Source: Celoporthe dispersa
Lineage: Eukaryota; Ascomycota; Sordariomycetes; Diaporthales; Cryphonectriaceae
Length of the DNA stretch: 64,000 nucleotides
Direction: 5' to 3'
Assembly: GCA_016584495.1 (NCBI GenBank)
Contig: WAID01000013.1
Location: 1,798,001 to 1,862,000, forward strand
A model generated the notes under the pieces. That model made no database searches. It worked only from the letters and a program-made list of their open reading frames with translations, and had not been told where the DNA came from. Shown here one piece after another: positions 11,043 through 22,868 of this stretch (the first letter of the stretch is position 1; each line of letters begins with the position of its first letter). The position numbers and the translations under genes are program-made.

Positions 11043-11511
11043 TAAGACGTCTTGTCTTGTTGTGGCTTCTGTAACAAGATGGGAGGATGAGCACTGGGGG
11101 GGGGGGGCGGGGGGCTGGGAGGGATATCAGCACCCCGTATCTCAAGACAAGGGTTGTCAACCTCGTTCGTGATCCTGCCTGCCCTCGCCTCTTGCGTGTA
11201 CACATGTTGGCTTGAACGTGACCTGTGGAGCCGCCTCGCTGGTCCCCTGGCAGCAGCACAAGAGTCTCTCTGCCGCCGCTCAGGATTCTGGAGCCGCCTT
11301 TTCATCAAGAGTCACCGTGGACGACCAAATAAATATCATGTCTGGTTATTTTTTCTATTGTTCTTCGTCCGATTTCGGAATTTTGTACCAACAGCTCGCG
11401 CATGCTATCTGTCTTGATCGTATTGGTGTTGGGAGGGAGGCAGAATATGTGAAAAGGATCGGACCGAGGCCCCGCAGGGGGCGCTGAAGCAGCTTGCCTG
11501 TCTACCACCGT
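11043..11511. other. Convergent intergenic region
   Basis: 3' flanks of the membrane-protein gene and the oppositely oriented carrier gene. A G-rich run lies around 11095-11121. No gene seen. Confidence 0.6.
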
Positions 11512-12836
11512 CTATGCCTTGCCCTCGTTCAGCTTTCGGAAGAAATCCATGACGCCGGTGAAGACCACAAGGAGAATACCACCGCCCTGTCAGAACGCCG
11601 TTAGCAGGAGAAGAGAGCCTCGTAAGGGGCGGCCAAGGGAGTGTTGTGGAAAACGCACCGGGCCCAGACGCAACACCTTGGGCAGGAAGCCCTTGTACAG
11701 CGCGGCGAAACCCTCCTCCTTCATGACCGTGCCGACGGCAGGCCAGGCCCAGTTGTACTTGGGCACCAGGCCGGGGACCTTGGGGCTGTTCTGGATGCGC
11801 GACTTGACCACGTCCATGGGCGTGTTCAGGATCGTGCCGACCGTGCCTCCGACCGTGCCCGCCATGATGTCGTTGACCATCTGGCCCCGCTTGTCGGCCG
11901 CCTTGGGCAGCAGCTGGCGCACCTGGAAGATGCAGCCAAAGTAGCCCGCGTTCCAGAGGATGTGGCGCCACAGCGTGCTCTCCAGGCCGTTGTACATGGC
12001 CAGCACGCCCTCCTGCTTGATCGTCTTGGAGACCACGTCCAGCATGCCGCTGTACTTGCCGGCCGAGGCCTTGTCCTGCAGCCGGATCTTGACGAGCTCG
12101 AAGGGCACGACGACGAAGGACTCGGTGGCGCCCGCGGTGGCGCCCGTCAGGACGGAGAGCGACTGGTTCATCTTCTCGGCGCCGAAGGCCTTGCGGTAGA
12201 ACTTGCCCCACTCGTCGTTGGCCGCGAACTTGGTGGCACGCTTGGGGGCCTCCATCAGGATCGGGGCGGTGATGCCTCGGTAGAGGCGCGAGAAGCTGAG
12301 GAGGACCGCGTGACATGTCAGCTCTGCAGACACTCCCCCCTCCTGAGGTGGGGCCTCGCCCGTGGTCTCTATACATACCCCTCGTTGCGAACAATCTTGG
12401 AAAAGCAGTCAAACATGCCATTGTAGGTGTCCGCGCCAGCTCCCTTGCCAGTCTGGAGTTGCCTGTGGGTGCTCGGTCAGCCCAGTGACCCCTCCAGCCC
12501 TCCCTGTGGGTGAAGCTTACACTCTGGTCTTGACGACATCCAGCGGGTACCTAGAGCAAGCCATCAGCAATCACCAGTGTCGCTGTGTCCGGTCCAGCCC
12601 ATTGACACATACATAACCAGGATCTAAGAACAGACGGGGGATGTCAGCAGGCCCAGTTGGAACAGACAGAGGTGTTCTGCATTACCTCAGACACACCGGC
12701 GACAGCGCCTGCAGGAAGAAGTCATGTCAGCCTTTTGTAAACCTGCCGAATCAATCCTGTGATGGTCAACGGGTGAGGTGTGCGACTTACCGGCAGCGAA
12801 CTGGTATATGAAGGGGAGAGGCTTGTCGGAGGACAT
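11512..12836 (-). CDS. ODC1: Mitochondrial 2-oxodicarboxylate carrier
   Basis: Inner-membrane carrier of the SLC25 family that exchanges 2-oxoadipate/2-oxoglutarate between matrix and cytosol, linking lysine metabolism with the TCA cycle. Seven coding exons on the minus strand: 12791-12836, 12686-12708, 12613-12623, 12521-12550, 12379-12462, 11659-12295 and 11512-11586. They sum to 906 nt (301 aa), the usual carrier length, with no frame break. Three SLC25 signatures are seen, one per repeat: YPLDVVKTR, VPFELVKIR and TPMDVVKSR. The sequences FAAGAVAGVSEILVMYPLD and RGITAPILMEAPKRATKF are typical of Odc1/Odc2. The 5' half is cut into very small exons, including 11 nt (ILV plus two bases) and 23 nt; all junctions are GT-AG and in phase. 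Assignment to ODC rather than another dicarboxylate carrier is by similarity. Confidence 0.9.
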
Positions 12837-13551
12837 CTTGAAGGCTGCTAGGTTGCGACAGGTGTCAGCATATCACTGGAGAGGAGATTGTTGTTGTTGT
12901 CGACGCGAGACTCACAGGGACCAGAGGCTGGGGGGAAGAGACTGGGCGGCGGAGGTTGTGGAGGACGAGGTTGATTCGAAATGTCCCGGCTACAAAAGGC
13001 TGTAGATAAAAAGCAACTTATCGGCATGCGAAAATCGGTTGGCCAGTGGTGCAATCCCCCACAATCCCCAATGTCCCGGTTGCCTGGGCCTGTGCTAGGG
13101 CCCTGTGCCTGTACCTTGGGGGGCCTCTAGCAAGGGCGGCATCGGATCTACGCGCCAAGAAGACCCCTGCCCCGCCCCCCACATCAGATGGACCACCATC
13201 CTAGGCCTGGGGTTAAGAGGAACTTGTCCTGAGAGCACTGTGAATACATGGTGAGGGGGGCAGTTCAGCATCATGATGACCATAGAAGACAGACAGGCTC
13301 TAGACAACATCACAACTTTTTTTTATCTTCGTCTTGCTGCAGTTGTACCAGCCTGCTGCTGGCAGATGTATCTCATGTGGCCCAGGCTCAGTAATACAGA
13401 AGTTCTCCGCAAATGCCTGCCTCCCTTCTCCCCCCCCCTCTCTCTTCTCCATGAAAGTCTATCTAGCCTGTCAAACAGCTCAGATCTCTTCCTTCTATAC
13501 AATCAATGAGTTTTCACACCTGCAGCTCTTCTCGCCCCGTCCCTGGCGCAC
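12837..13551. other. Intergenic region between carrier and SUP35
   Basis: Contains the carrier promoter and the SUP35 3' UTR, both genes on the minus strand. No conserved coding potential seen. Confidence 0.55.
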
Positions 13552-15531
13552 TTAAGCTGCGTCATCAGTAATTAGCTTGATGACCTTGCCGATGGCGATC
13601 GTCTGTCCTTGGTCACGCTACAACACGGAAGAATTAGCACTCGAATAAAATAATAATAATAATATGGAAAAGAGAAAAAAAAGGAGAGAGAGAGAAAAGA
13701 AGGGACTTGATGCGTAGGGGTCAGAAAGCCGGCTGTTACTTACCAAGGTGAAACGACCCATCTGCGGGTAGTCCTCGAATCTCTCAATACACACGGCGCC
13801 TGAGATACCCGTCACCTCCATGCGGGCGATGATGCTGTCGCCCCTTTTGGCGTGCGTAGGTGGCCTCTTGCTCTTGCGGTTGGTACCTTTCTGCAGAGAG
13901 TGCAGCAGTGCTGCGAACGTGACCTCCTCGATGGCGGCGTGGACATGCAGCACGCAGTTGAAGCCGGCCGACAAGATGGACTTGAGATCGAGAATACGGA
14001 TCTGTGCCTCGAACTGCTTGACACAGTGCACCAGACGCTTCGGCGAGCAGAGCACAAAGCCCGGCAGGATGTCTTCTTCCTCTATGCCGCGGAGCCGCAT
14101 TCGTACTTGGTCACCGCACTGCGCAATCGCGATCTCGTCTTCCTGCTCTCCATATACGGCGGCGGCGTCGACCTTGGCCTTGTTGGGCATCATGATGAGG
14201 CCCATGCCCTTCTTCACGACACCAGCCTCGACACGCCCCTCCACCATGGTGCCCATATCGCGGTATTTCCCGGCGATAGCCATCATAAAAGGCGCGTTGA
14301 GCTTGCGCTCCAGGGCCTGCATGCCGTCCAGGTACTCGAGAAGGGATGGACCGCTGTACCAAGGGCAGACTCCATCAGGTATCCTGTCCTTGATGCCCAT
14401 CAGGGATTGAGCAGCGATCGGCATGAAGAAGACGTCCGTCTTCAGGTTGTATCCCGTGCCCTTCAGGAATGTGGAGAGCTTGGTTGTACACTCCTTGAAG
14501 CGGTCCTCGGACCACTCCACGGTCGGGTCGTCCATCTTGTTGATGACGACAACCAGCTTGTTGACACCTTGGGTCTTGGCCAGCATGGCATGCTCACGCG
14601 TCTGGCCGCCCTTCTCGAAACCGGTCTCGTACTCGCCCTTTCGTGCGCTGTGCACACACAATCTAGTCAGCAGAGATCATCGCCGTCCCAGGGGGGGCCT
14701 GGAGGCTCCGTTAGGGGTTATCCTTACCTGATGACGAGAATGCCAACATCTGCCTGCGAGGCACCACCGATCATATTTGGCACATACGTCTTGTGGCCAG
14801 GCGCGTCCAGGATACTGTACTTGCGCTTTTCGGTCTCGAAGAATCCACGGCCAACCTCGACAGTCTTGCCCTTGGATCGCTCCTCGTTCGTAAGATCCAG
14901 CGCCCATGACAGGTACCACGTCTCACGGCCCATATCCCTGGCTTCCCTCTTATATTTCTCAAGCGTTCTTTGGTCCACCATACCCGTCTGCACAAGGATG
15001 GCACCACCAAGAGTAGACTTGCCGGCGTCGACGTGACCGATGAAGATGATGTTGACGTGCTCCTTGCCGTACATCTCCTTCAGAGTCTCATCATCAACAT
15101 CAGCGCTCTGCTCCTGTTCGACAGCGGCAGCATCGCGAGCTGCCTTTGCACCGCCGGTAGCGGCTCGTGAAGGGCTGCTGCGTCCGGAAGAAGGCGTGGG
15201 CGATGTCTTTCCGGAGGCGGCCTTCTCAGAGCCAGCCTTCTCGCCGGTCTTCTCGATAGCCTTCGCGGCGGTGACCTTAGAACCCTCCTCAGGCTTGGCC
15301 GCCTCCTCCTTGGTCTCTGCAGCGTCTGCCTTCTTTGGCTCTTCCTTGGCAGGTGCCGTACCACCAATCGTCAGGACCTTAGCCTTCGGCTTGGGGGCGT
15401 CGCCGCCGATGCTCAGAACCTTGGTCCCGCCCTCCTTCGCAACTGTCACCTTGGCGTTCAGGTCGGACGAGGATGCGGCGGCGGCGTCGGTTGGTCGCTT
15501 AGCGATGGTGGGTGTCTGTTTGGGTGCTTGC

Positions 15532-15563
<32 letters not shown>

Positions 15564-16013
15564 CTGCTGAAGCTTCTGCTGCTGCTGTCCCTGTTGGTAG
15601 TTCTGATACTGGCCTGTATGCAGGTCAGCAGGTTGCCTGCCTGCAAGGTTGTTCCACGTCCTGTCGCCGGAGTTCCTACCGTAGCCCTGGTTGTACTGGG
15701 CCTGCTGTCCGTAGACGCTGCCGTAGCCACCCTGTCCTCCATATTGGTTGAAGCCCTGTTGACCACCGTACTGAGGGTAGTAGGCCTGCTGGTTTCCACC
15801 GTAGAAGCCCTGCTGGTACTGAGGCATGCCATAGCCACCTCCGTAGGGCTGGCCTGGCTGGAAGGTAGCTGCGCCAGGCGTGAAGGTCGAGGTACCGGGG
15901 CGGAACGACTGCTGTTGACCTTGATTGTTGCCCAGGTTCATCTGTTGGGCTTGCTGCGCCAGGTTCTCGTCCTGGGCAGCAGGGTCGTCCTCCCATGAGT
16001 TGAGGTTCGACAT
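13552..16013 (-). CDS. SUP35: Translation termination factor eRF3 (Sup35)
   Basis: GTPase that partners eRF1 in stop-codon recognition and peptide release in the cytosol. Exons on the minus strand are 14728-16013, 13744-14647 and 13552-13617, giving 751 aa with intact frame. Introns are 14648-14727 and 13618-13743. The N-terminal 200 residues form a prion-like domain: Gln/Gly/Tyr/Asn-rich with GGYG, YQQGF and QYGGQ motifs and a Gln14 tract (15528-15569). A charged Lys/Glu middle region follows to about residue 310. The EF1A-like C-domain has P-loop GHVDAGKST, DAPGH and NKMD, then beta-barrel domains ending RDQGQTIAIGKVIKLI. This is domain order N-M-C as in yeast Sup35. Whether the N-domain forms prions here is not shown by sequence. 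Confidence 0.95.
15528..15569 (-). repeat. CAG/CAA repeat coding Gln14 in Sup35
   Basis: Fourteen consecutive glutamine codons (read as CTG/TTG on the plus strand), ten CAG and four CAA, inside the prion-like domain. CAA interruptions reduce slippage, but the tract is still a candidate length polymorphism. Confidence 0.9.
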
Positions 16014-16873
16014 GTTGAGTCTGCTTGATGTGTAGTTGCGACAGACGGTGTGGTGAGAATGAGCGTTCGGAGGCTGAAGAGGTAGGTGGAGGGGCGCAGG
16101 TCAGGCAGGAGGTTCTTCTGTGGCGGGGCTGCGAGACTCGACACGGTGGGGTGGTTTAGGCGGGTCTTTCAAAGAAACCACTTGAACCTGACACAGGGAT
16201 TCAGGATGGCGGTTGGGTTGTAAAGAAACCCAAGCCCTGTTCCGGGATGTTGCTATAGTGTAAGAGGTAGACACTGGGCTGTGCAGGAGTGACAGTGACT
16301 CAAACAGGCTGGAAGTCCTGATTGCTGCCTAAGATCTTTCTCCTTTCGAGCCTCGAGAAGTTGGTAAGAATCTCGACAATAGTTTGGTCAGTTGATTATG
16401 GTAGAATTTGCTGTGGTGGCGGCGGGATCTCCAGTTGGAGAATGGCAGGAGGGGTCTGACCCCGCCACAGCATCATTATGGTGGGCTAGGGCTGCAAGCT
16501 GCCCAAAGCACCTAGGCAAGCTAAGTACTTAAGTAAGTAGTCCAGCAGTACCTGCAGGAGGTCACTAACACCCTTCCATACACTTCCCCTGGGAGATTTG
16601 GTAGTGTGCAGCCAACCTCACTCCATCTGCCACTACAGACCAACCAACTCATCACAGTTCAAACAAGTTCAGGTAGGCAGAACAGATTTTGCCTCGAGGT
16701 TGGCTCCAGCCTCCAGGCAAAACATCTCCTTTACACTTTCTTTCTCCCTCGAACGGCCATGAGGTAAAGGAAAATAGATGCTCACCTACCAGACGCATAC
16801 ACACGGGGAGTCCTGAAGATTGCAGGGACAACCCGAGCCAACCAAGGAGAGACCAGGCCAGACCTGTCCAGGA
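16014..16873. promoter_or_regulatory. Divergent promoter region SUP35 / YRB30
   Basis: 860 bp between two divergently transcribed genes, so it must carry both promoters. I see a short TAAGTACTTAAGTAAG palindromic patch near 16520-16537 but no motif I can name. No coding potential. Confidence 0.6.
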
Positions 16874-18823
16874 ATGGACGCCCTTCTGGCCCGGTTCGGC
16901 GCGCAGGCCGTCAATTATGCCATCCGGAGTGGCATAGCCCTCACCTCGACTTACGCCATCGGGCAGTGCTCCAGGCTGCTCAAGACCATCGACGACCGCG
17001 CAGTGCGCACCGAGCTTAGGTCGCTGCAGGACCAGCTGAACAGCAAGATCAAGATCCTGTCACCGGTCATAGACTTGATAGAGTTTAAGTGAGTCACACA
17101 AAGCCTCCAGGTTGGGCGCGGGATCAGGATGCTGACCAGGTGACAGGTCTGGCCGTGGCAATGTATTCTTGGAGTCAGCCGTTCCGCTGGCAAAGGCTCT
17201 CCATCGCGATATTGTCGCTCTCGGCAAGCGGCTCGAGAGTGCTGCTCTCGCGGAGGAGGGTTCTCGTCGGCTTGGCACGACCGCCGCGACGGACGAAGCC
17301 CACCATGCTGAGCTCCTCGCCATCATCCGCGCGATCAAAGAGCTCCTGGCGAGGATCGAGAAGGACATACCCACGCTGCAGCTGGCCATCACCGCATCGG
17401 GCGAGACCTTCGCTTCGTCGCTGCCGTCCGGCATATCTCCGTCGCGCTTCCTTCAGGCCAGCTTCTTTCTCAACCTCGGAGACACCCAGTTCGCGCGAGA
17501 CCCCACCAGACCCGTGCAGATCGGCCCATCTTTCTGTCTGTCCCTCTACATGCTCTTCGTTGGTCATACCAGCAGTGCACCACAGCGAGGCAAGTCAGAG
17601 CCTCCCAGGCCGGTCACCCCCGACGCATCTCGCTCGAGGACCCCGATGAAGGACGAACCCTACGGTTTCGAGCCCGGCGAAAGACGACCGATATGGCAGG
17701 AGGTACTGCACAAGGCTCGGGTGACGCTCTGCAGGACACCCATGGGCTGGCACTTTGACCCGGCACTGGGCTACGTTCCACGCGCCGCACACTCTGTCAT
17801 TTCCAACCAGGATAGCCCTTCTTCAGGACACAAGATGTTTAGCAGACCGGATGAGTATTCGTATCACCTAGAAATCATTGAAGACCTAGACGATGGAAGG
17901 GTGCATGAGGAGGACGCAAGGACTCAGCCTTATGATGATATGCCGCAGGCAGGGATACGGGAATCGATTCCCATCCATCAGGTGGCCAAGATCTTCTACA
18001 CCGACAGTGGGAGGATTCTGAATATCGGCAATGCAGACGAGGCTGGCAATAATCCTATCCTTCTACTGAAACGGGACGCCAGGGCCCCAACCGCCGCCGA
18101 CATTACTAAACAAATCATGACGCCCGGCAGCCACACGGGAACGAAAACAATTAGAGACTCGGATAGCATCACATCAGATGAGCAAGACGAAATTGACCGT
18201 CAGCTGCGGGAGGAGAGTGAGCCTCGCAAGACCAGAGCCTCGGTCCCAACAACAGCCTCAGCAGGGGGGCAGCAGCACCCTCTTGCGATGCACCTTCCAC
18301 CGCATCTCGACCCCGAGTGGCTAGCCCTCGAGGTCTTCACGGAGGACGATGACTATGAGTCCTCCGACCCAGAGATGAAGTCGAGGACAACCTCGGGTTC
18401 GGAGACTCCGTGCCCATGATCAAGCAAGCACGACCCTCTCCATCGCAACGCTCGTCACTCGACGCAAACCTCCTCGCACAAATGAAGAACCTCTCCACGA
18501 CTGATGTCACCGGCCGTTCCAGCACTCCGATGACATCTCGGGAACTTGACAAGCCACAGGCCCAGCGCGATGCTAATTTCATGGCGCGGTCGCCGTTTGG
18601 CTCGATCACCTCGTCGCTGTCGCTCATGGAGATGCTGATCCGGCTCACCAGCCTGCAGGAGTTTCAGCAGGCAGCACACCTCTCCATTCCGGATTACATC
18701 TTATCATTCTTTCTAGAGGAGACGTCCACCACGGGCATGAAGGGGGAGGAGCGGTGGAAGGCTCGGAACGAGGCGAAGAGGCGCGTTGGCTTTGATCCTT
18801 ACACTGATACCCCTACCAAGTGA
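16874..18823 (+). CDS. YRB30: RanGTP-binding protein Yrb30-like (one apparent frameshift)
   Basis: Exons are 16874-17088 and 17147-18823 with a 58-nt intron (GTGAGT...ACAG); about 630 aa with one base restored. Yrb30 is a fungal protein that binds GTP-loaded Ran without being a RanGAP cofactor. Recognisable blocks are the N-terminal helix FGAQAVNYAIRSGIALTSTY, KIKILSPVIDLIE, the helical LAKALHRDIVALGKRLES, and LPSGISPSRFLQASFFLN. They continue with GPSFCLSLYMLFVGH, HLEIIEDLDDGRVHEED, IPIHQVAKIFYTDSGRILNI and the C-terminal LTSLQEFQQAAHLSIPDYIL and KRRVGFDPY. The frame changes near 18375-18380 between EDDDYESSDPEM and EDNLGFGDSVP. One missing G after ATG there would restore continuity, so an indel is inferred in an acidic loop. 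Confidence 0.85.
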
Positions 18824-19663
18824 ACAGCATAGCGTTTAGAATTCATGGGCATTTACAGCGCGTTATGGCTTGCAGAAGAGCCTCTTTTTTTTTTTTTTTT
18901 TTTTTTGGTTCTTCCCTCCCCCTTTCCTCCTTCTTGTCTTTTCTTTCTTTTCTTTTCTCCACCTTATGTTCATAGCAAACTTCCCTTGAGTATCTACTTG
19001 AATTTATTCATCTAGACTTGGCACTTGTGTAAAAGAGGATGTCGGTGAACTCGTTCTTGATCTCATGGCCGTTCCAATACGAATCCTAAAAGAGGCCAGA
19101 GCTGGAAGGGCTGATACGTCAGCGGATGCTGAAGTGAAATGAAACGGTCCATTAACCTCGAGGCACTCGCTGCTCTGGAATCAATCAATAGTGGAGAGTT
19201 TCGGCTATGGCTGAGCCCTATGGCAAGATGGTGCTGCGGTAAAGTGTGGCGTGGCTGCTGGGCAACGGGCTTTCAATTATGTCATCGTTTACTTCTGACG
19301 GGGCCCTGACCACCACTCGTTCACTCTGGAACATGCCCCTCCAACACTGTGGGCAGCGCCAACTCAGCCTGCAGCTTTGGAAACGCGACACGCGTGATTA
19401 CATTACTGGCGAAGGCGATCTGCAACAGACGACGCATACCTCTGCTTTGTTGTCACTGCCACCGATTCAGCATGCGCTGAGCTGTTCAGACAACCTGGCT
19501 TTTGTCCACCCAATGCGCAGCATTTTGTTGAACCTCTCTGAACGGGCTCTAGGCAGATGTTGCAAGACACTCAACGCACCTGAACTCAGCACACCCGACC
19601 TCTCTCTCAAACGCACTTCGCAAGATCCTTTCCAAGAAGCCCTACGCCTCGCCAATTAACAAC
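18824..19663. other. Intergenic region YRB30-SNF2 with poly(T)22
   Basis: Contains the YRB30 3' UTR with 22 consecutive T at 18885-18906 and a T/C-rich block, then the promoter of the SNF2 gene. A 137-codon open frame at 19246-19659 has no recognisable domain and is probably chance. Confidence 0.55.
18885..18906. repeat. Poly(T) 22-mer
   Basis: Twenty-two consecutive T about 60 nt downstream of the YRB30 stop codon. Run length in a consensus sequence is unreliable. Confidence 0.9.
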
Positions 19664-22600
19664 ATGGCCCGACTCACGCGTACCAGTTCCTTCAGCGACG
19701 ATGATCTCGAGGTCATAAGCTCGCAGGCCGCCAACATGTCCCTCCACAACCCAGGCACGCCTCCGTCCCACAGATCGCCGTCCAAACCCACACCCAATCC
19801 ATCCGGCGAGGTGATCGATCTCACGAACAGCCCCGCCCAGGCGCCTTCATACAAGTCCCTGCACGCCGCGGGCATCGGCCAGCCTGACCCTCACCTCTTT
19901 GGCAAGCCGGGGAAGTTGATGTCCAGTCTTAAGCAGAAGGCAGCCAATGCCTCAAATCATCTCTTCTATCAGCCCAGGAATCGACCCGAGCACCACCGCG
20001 ACCAGAAACTACCGGCGCACAAGCCCAACGAGATACAGTCATCGGAAAAGCCCCAGCTCTTCAGCTCCCTGGGCCCCGACGCCCTACTAGAGTCCGAACA
20101 ACCCAAATATGTCCAGTCATCATACTACAGGACTCCCCAGAGCCACGCTGCCCTCGCCGACCCAACCTTCTACACAGACCCTGCCAAGGCGAATGAGGAC
20201 CTCAAGGCACTGCTGGAAGGTGGCATGGAAGATGACGAGGACGAGCAAGGGGCCGAAACAAACCTAGACGATGGTACACTGGAGGGGATCAAGGTGAAGC
20301 TGCTGCCCCACCAGGTCGAGGGCGTCAAGTGGATGAGGGGTCGTGAGCTTGGCCCCGTGAAGAGTGGAAAGGTGCCCAAGGGCGGCATTCTGGCAGACGA
20401 CATGGGTCTCGGCAAGACATTACAGTCCATCTCTCTCATCATCAGCAACCCGAGACCCACAAAGAACGGTCCGGGATGGAAGAAGAGCCTCAACGGCGTG
20501 GAAAAGGGCACTCTCGTGGTGGCACCACTGGCGCTGATCCGGCAGTGGGAGCAGGAGATTAAGGAAAAGGTGACTAAGTCTCACCAGCTCAGTGTCTGCG
20601 TTCATCACGGTCCGAACCGCACCAAGAGGTTCCAAGACCTCGCTCAGTACGACGTCGTCATCACCACCTACCAGATCCTAGTCTCTGAGCATGGCCACTC
20701 CACGGACAACCTCAAGGCAGGTTGCTTCGGCATCCATTGGTACCGAGTCATCCTCGACGAGGCGCACACCATCAAGAACCGAAACGCAAAGTCTACGAAG
20801 GCATGCTATGCACTGGACTCCGGAGTTCAGGTGGTGCCTGACGGGTACGCCCATGCAAAACAATCTCGATGAGCTGCAGAGCTTGGTCAAATACCTACGC
20901 ATCTCTCCCTACGACAGTATAGCGCACTGGCGGGACAATATCGACAAGCCCATGAAGAATGGCAATGGCCACGTCGCGCTCCGGCGGCTCCACGCCCTGC
21001 TGCGTTCTTTCATGAAGCGCAGGACCAAGGAAATCTTAAAAGAAGAGGGAGCATTGCTGCCAGGTGGCAAGAAGGCCCTTGAAGCGGCTGCCAAGGACGG
21101 GCAGGCTGAGGCCCCGACGTCAGCCTTCAAGATCACAGAGCGCAAGGTCGTCCCAGTCGCAACGGATTTCTCGCCTGCTGAGCGTAAGTTCTACGACAAA
21201 CTGGCCGAACGAGCCGACAAGAGTCTGGAGGCCATGATGAAGAACAAGGTCAACTACGCCAATGCCCTGGTGCTGCTTCTTCGACTGCGACAGGCTTGCA
21301 ACCATCCGAGTCTAGTGTCGAGCCAGCTCTCCCAGGACGAGGACGCGCTGGCTACCGACACTGCTCATCAGAAGAGTGCAGACGCCAGCGTTGATGACCT
21401 TGCAGATGCTTTTTGGAGGCATGGGCATACAGGCGAAGAAATGCGACATGTGTCTTCGGGACCTGCCCCGAGATGCCTCGGCACGTGGCGATATCCACTG
21501 TGCAGAGTGCTCCGAGAATATGGACGAGATGTATGCTGAAGTTACGGGGCCTAAGAAATCAAAGAAAAAGGATTCAACAAAAATCCAACAAGGTGGCCAA
21601 GAAGGAAGAAAAAGCAGCGCAAGCCACGCAAGCGGAACGTCATCATCGACAGTGACGACGAGGAAGACGAAGGTAGCTGGCTCGTCGGCGAAGACCAGCA
21701 GGGGGCCTTGCGCCTCGGAAAAGCTGGTGGCACGGATGACGAAAATGCCGAGGGCGGGGGCGAGTCGATTGGGGATGAAGACTCGGTCCATGGCTCTGAA
21801 GATGAAGACGAGGATGACAGTCGACTCGACAGCTTCGTCGTCAATGACGAGAACATCAGCCAACCCTCTGGCGATTACTCGGACGTTTATTCTAACGATG
21901 ACGACGGCGACGATAGCTTCGTGTCCGTCGACAAGTTCGAGTCACAGTCACAGTCTGTCACGTCGAAGAAGCAGCCCAAATCCGCGAGGCGGGTGATAGA
22001 CTCCGAGGACGAGTCTGAGGAGAGCTCGACAGAGGATTCAGAGGATGACTCTGGCGTCTCTGAGTCTGCCTTTGATAAGTCTGATATCCTCTCGGGCTCA
22101 CAAGGACGGCTCGAGGGCAAACACCTCATGAGCTCGTCGAAGATCCGGGAGACTATCAAGATCCTACACAAGGAGGCACCCAAACACAAGTTCATCGTCT
22201 TCTCCCAGTTCACGTCCATGCTGGACTTGATCCAGCCGTATCTGCGGAAAGAAGGCTTCAAGTTCGTACGCTACGATGGCGGCATGAAGAACGACGCTCG
22301 CGAGGAGAGCTTGCACCGCCTTCGAAACGACAAGAACACGCGCATCCTGCTGTGTAGTCTCAAGTGCGGCTCCTTGGGCCTCAACCTGACAGCCGCGACA
22401 CGAGTGATCATCATCGAACCATTTGTGAGTTATATAAATTAAAAAATCAGCGGTCCAGCCCCGTGTCTCTCCATGGATGCTAACAAGGAGCAGTGGAATC
22501 CATTCGTAGAAGAACAGGCCATAGACCGCGTGCACCGCCTGACCCAGACCGTCGACGTCGTCGTGTACAAGTTGACCGTCAAGGACACGGTCGAGGAGCG

Positions 22601-22868
22601 CATCCTCGAGCTCCAGGAGAAGAAGCGCCTGCTCGCGATGCACGCCATCGAGAGCGGCATGAAGAAGGACAAGGAGTCGCTCAAGCTCAGCCTCCAGGAC
22701 CTGCTGAACCTGTTCAAGCCGCGGCACGGCGACGATGGCGGCAGGCTCGAGGACGGTAGTCAATCGGACCAGGCGGACGTCGACAACGTGATGCGCGGCC
22801 TGGCGGAGGGCAGGCGGAGGAAGCCTGAGAGGAAGAGGGAGGATGATGTCTACGGGAGGCGGTGGTGA
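19664..22868 (+). CDS. SNF2-family DNA-dependent ATPase, Rad5/Rad16/Uls1-like (three apparent frameshifts)
   Basis: About 1,044 aa when three single-base breaks are resolved. Exons are 19664-22424 and 22494-22868; the 69-nt intron has a CTAAC branch site. All SNF2 ATPase motifs are present: ADDMGLGKTLQS (Walker A), LDEAHTIKN (Walker B), CLTGTPMQN (III), KFIVFSQFTSMLD (IV), GSLGLNLTAATRV (V) and EEQAIDRVHRL (VI). An N-terminal GEVIDLTNS (residues about 48-56) looks like a SUMO-interaction motif. Between the two helicase lobes sits C-x2-C-x15-C-x2-C (CDMC...CAEC) in place of a full RING. A long Asp/Glu/Ser-rich insertion follows. Frames change near 20818-20824 (+1), in T5 at 21410-21414 (+1), and in an A5 run at 21579-21583 or 21609-21613 (-1). 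Uls1-type proteins remodel SUMOylated chromatin; the exact orthologue is uncertain. Confidence 0.82.

Noticed and set aside
13852..15036. 394-codon open frame on the plus strand
   Set aside because: Antisense to SUP35 exons and its intron; composition is a shadow of the GTPase gene.
19246..19659. 137-codon frame just upstream of the SNF2 start
   Set aside because: Different frame, ends before the conserved start, and has no similarity to the N-terminus of SNF2 proteins.
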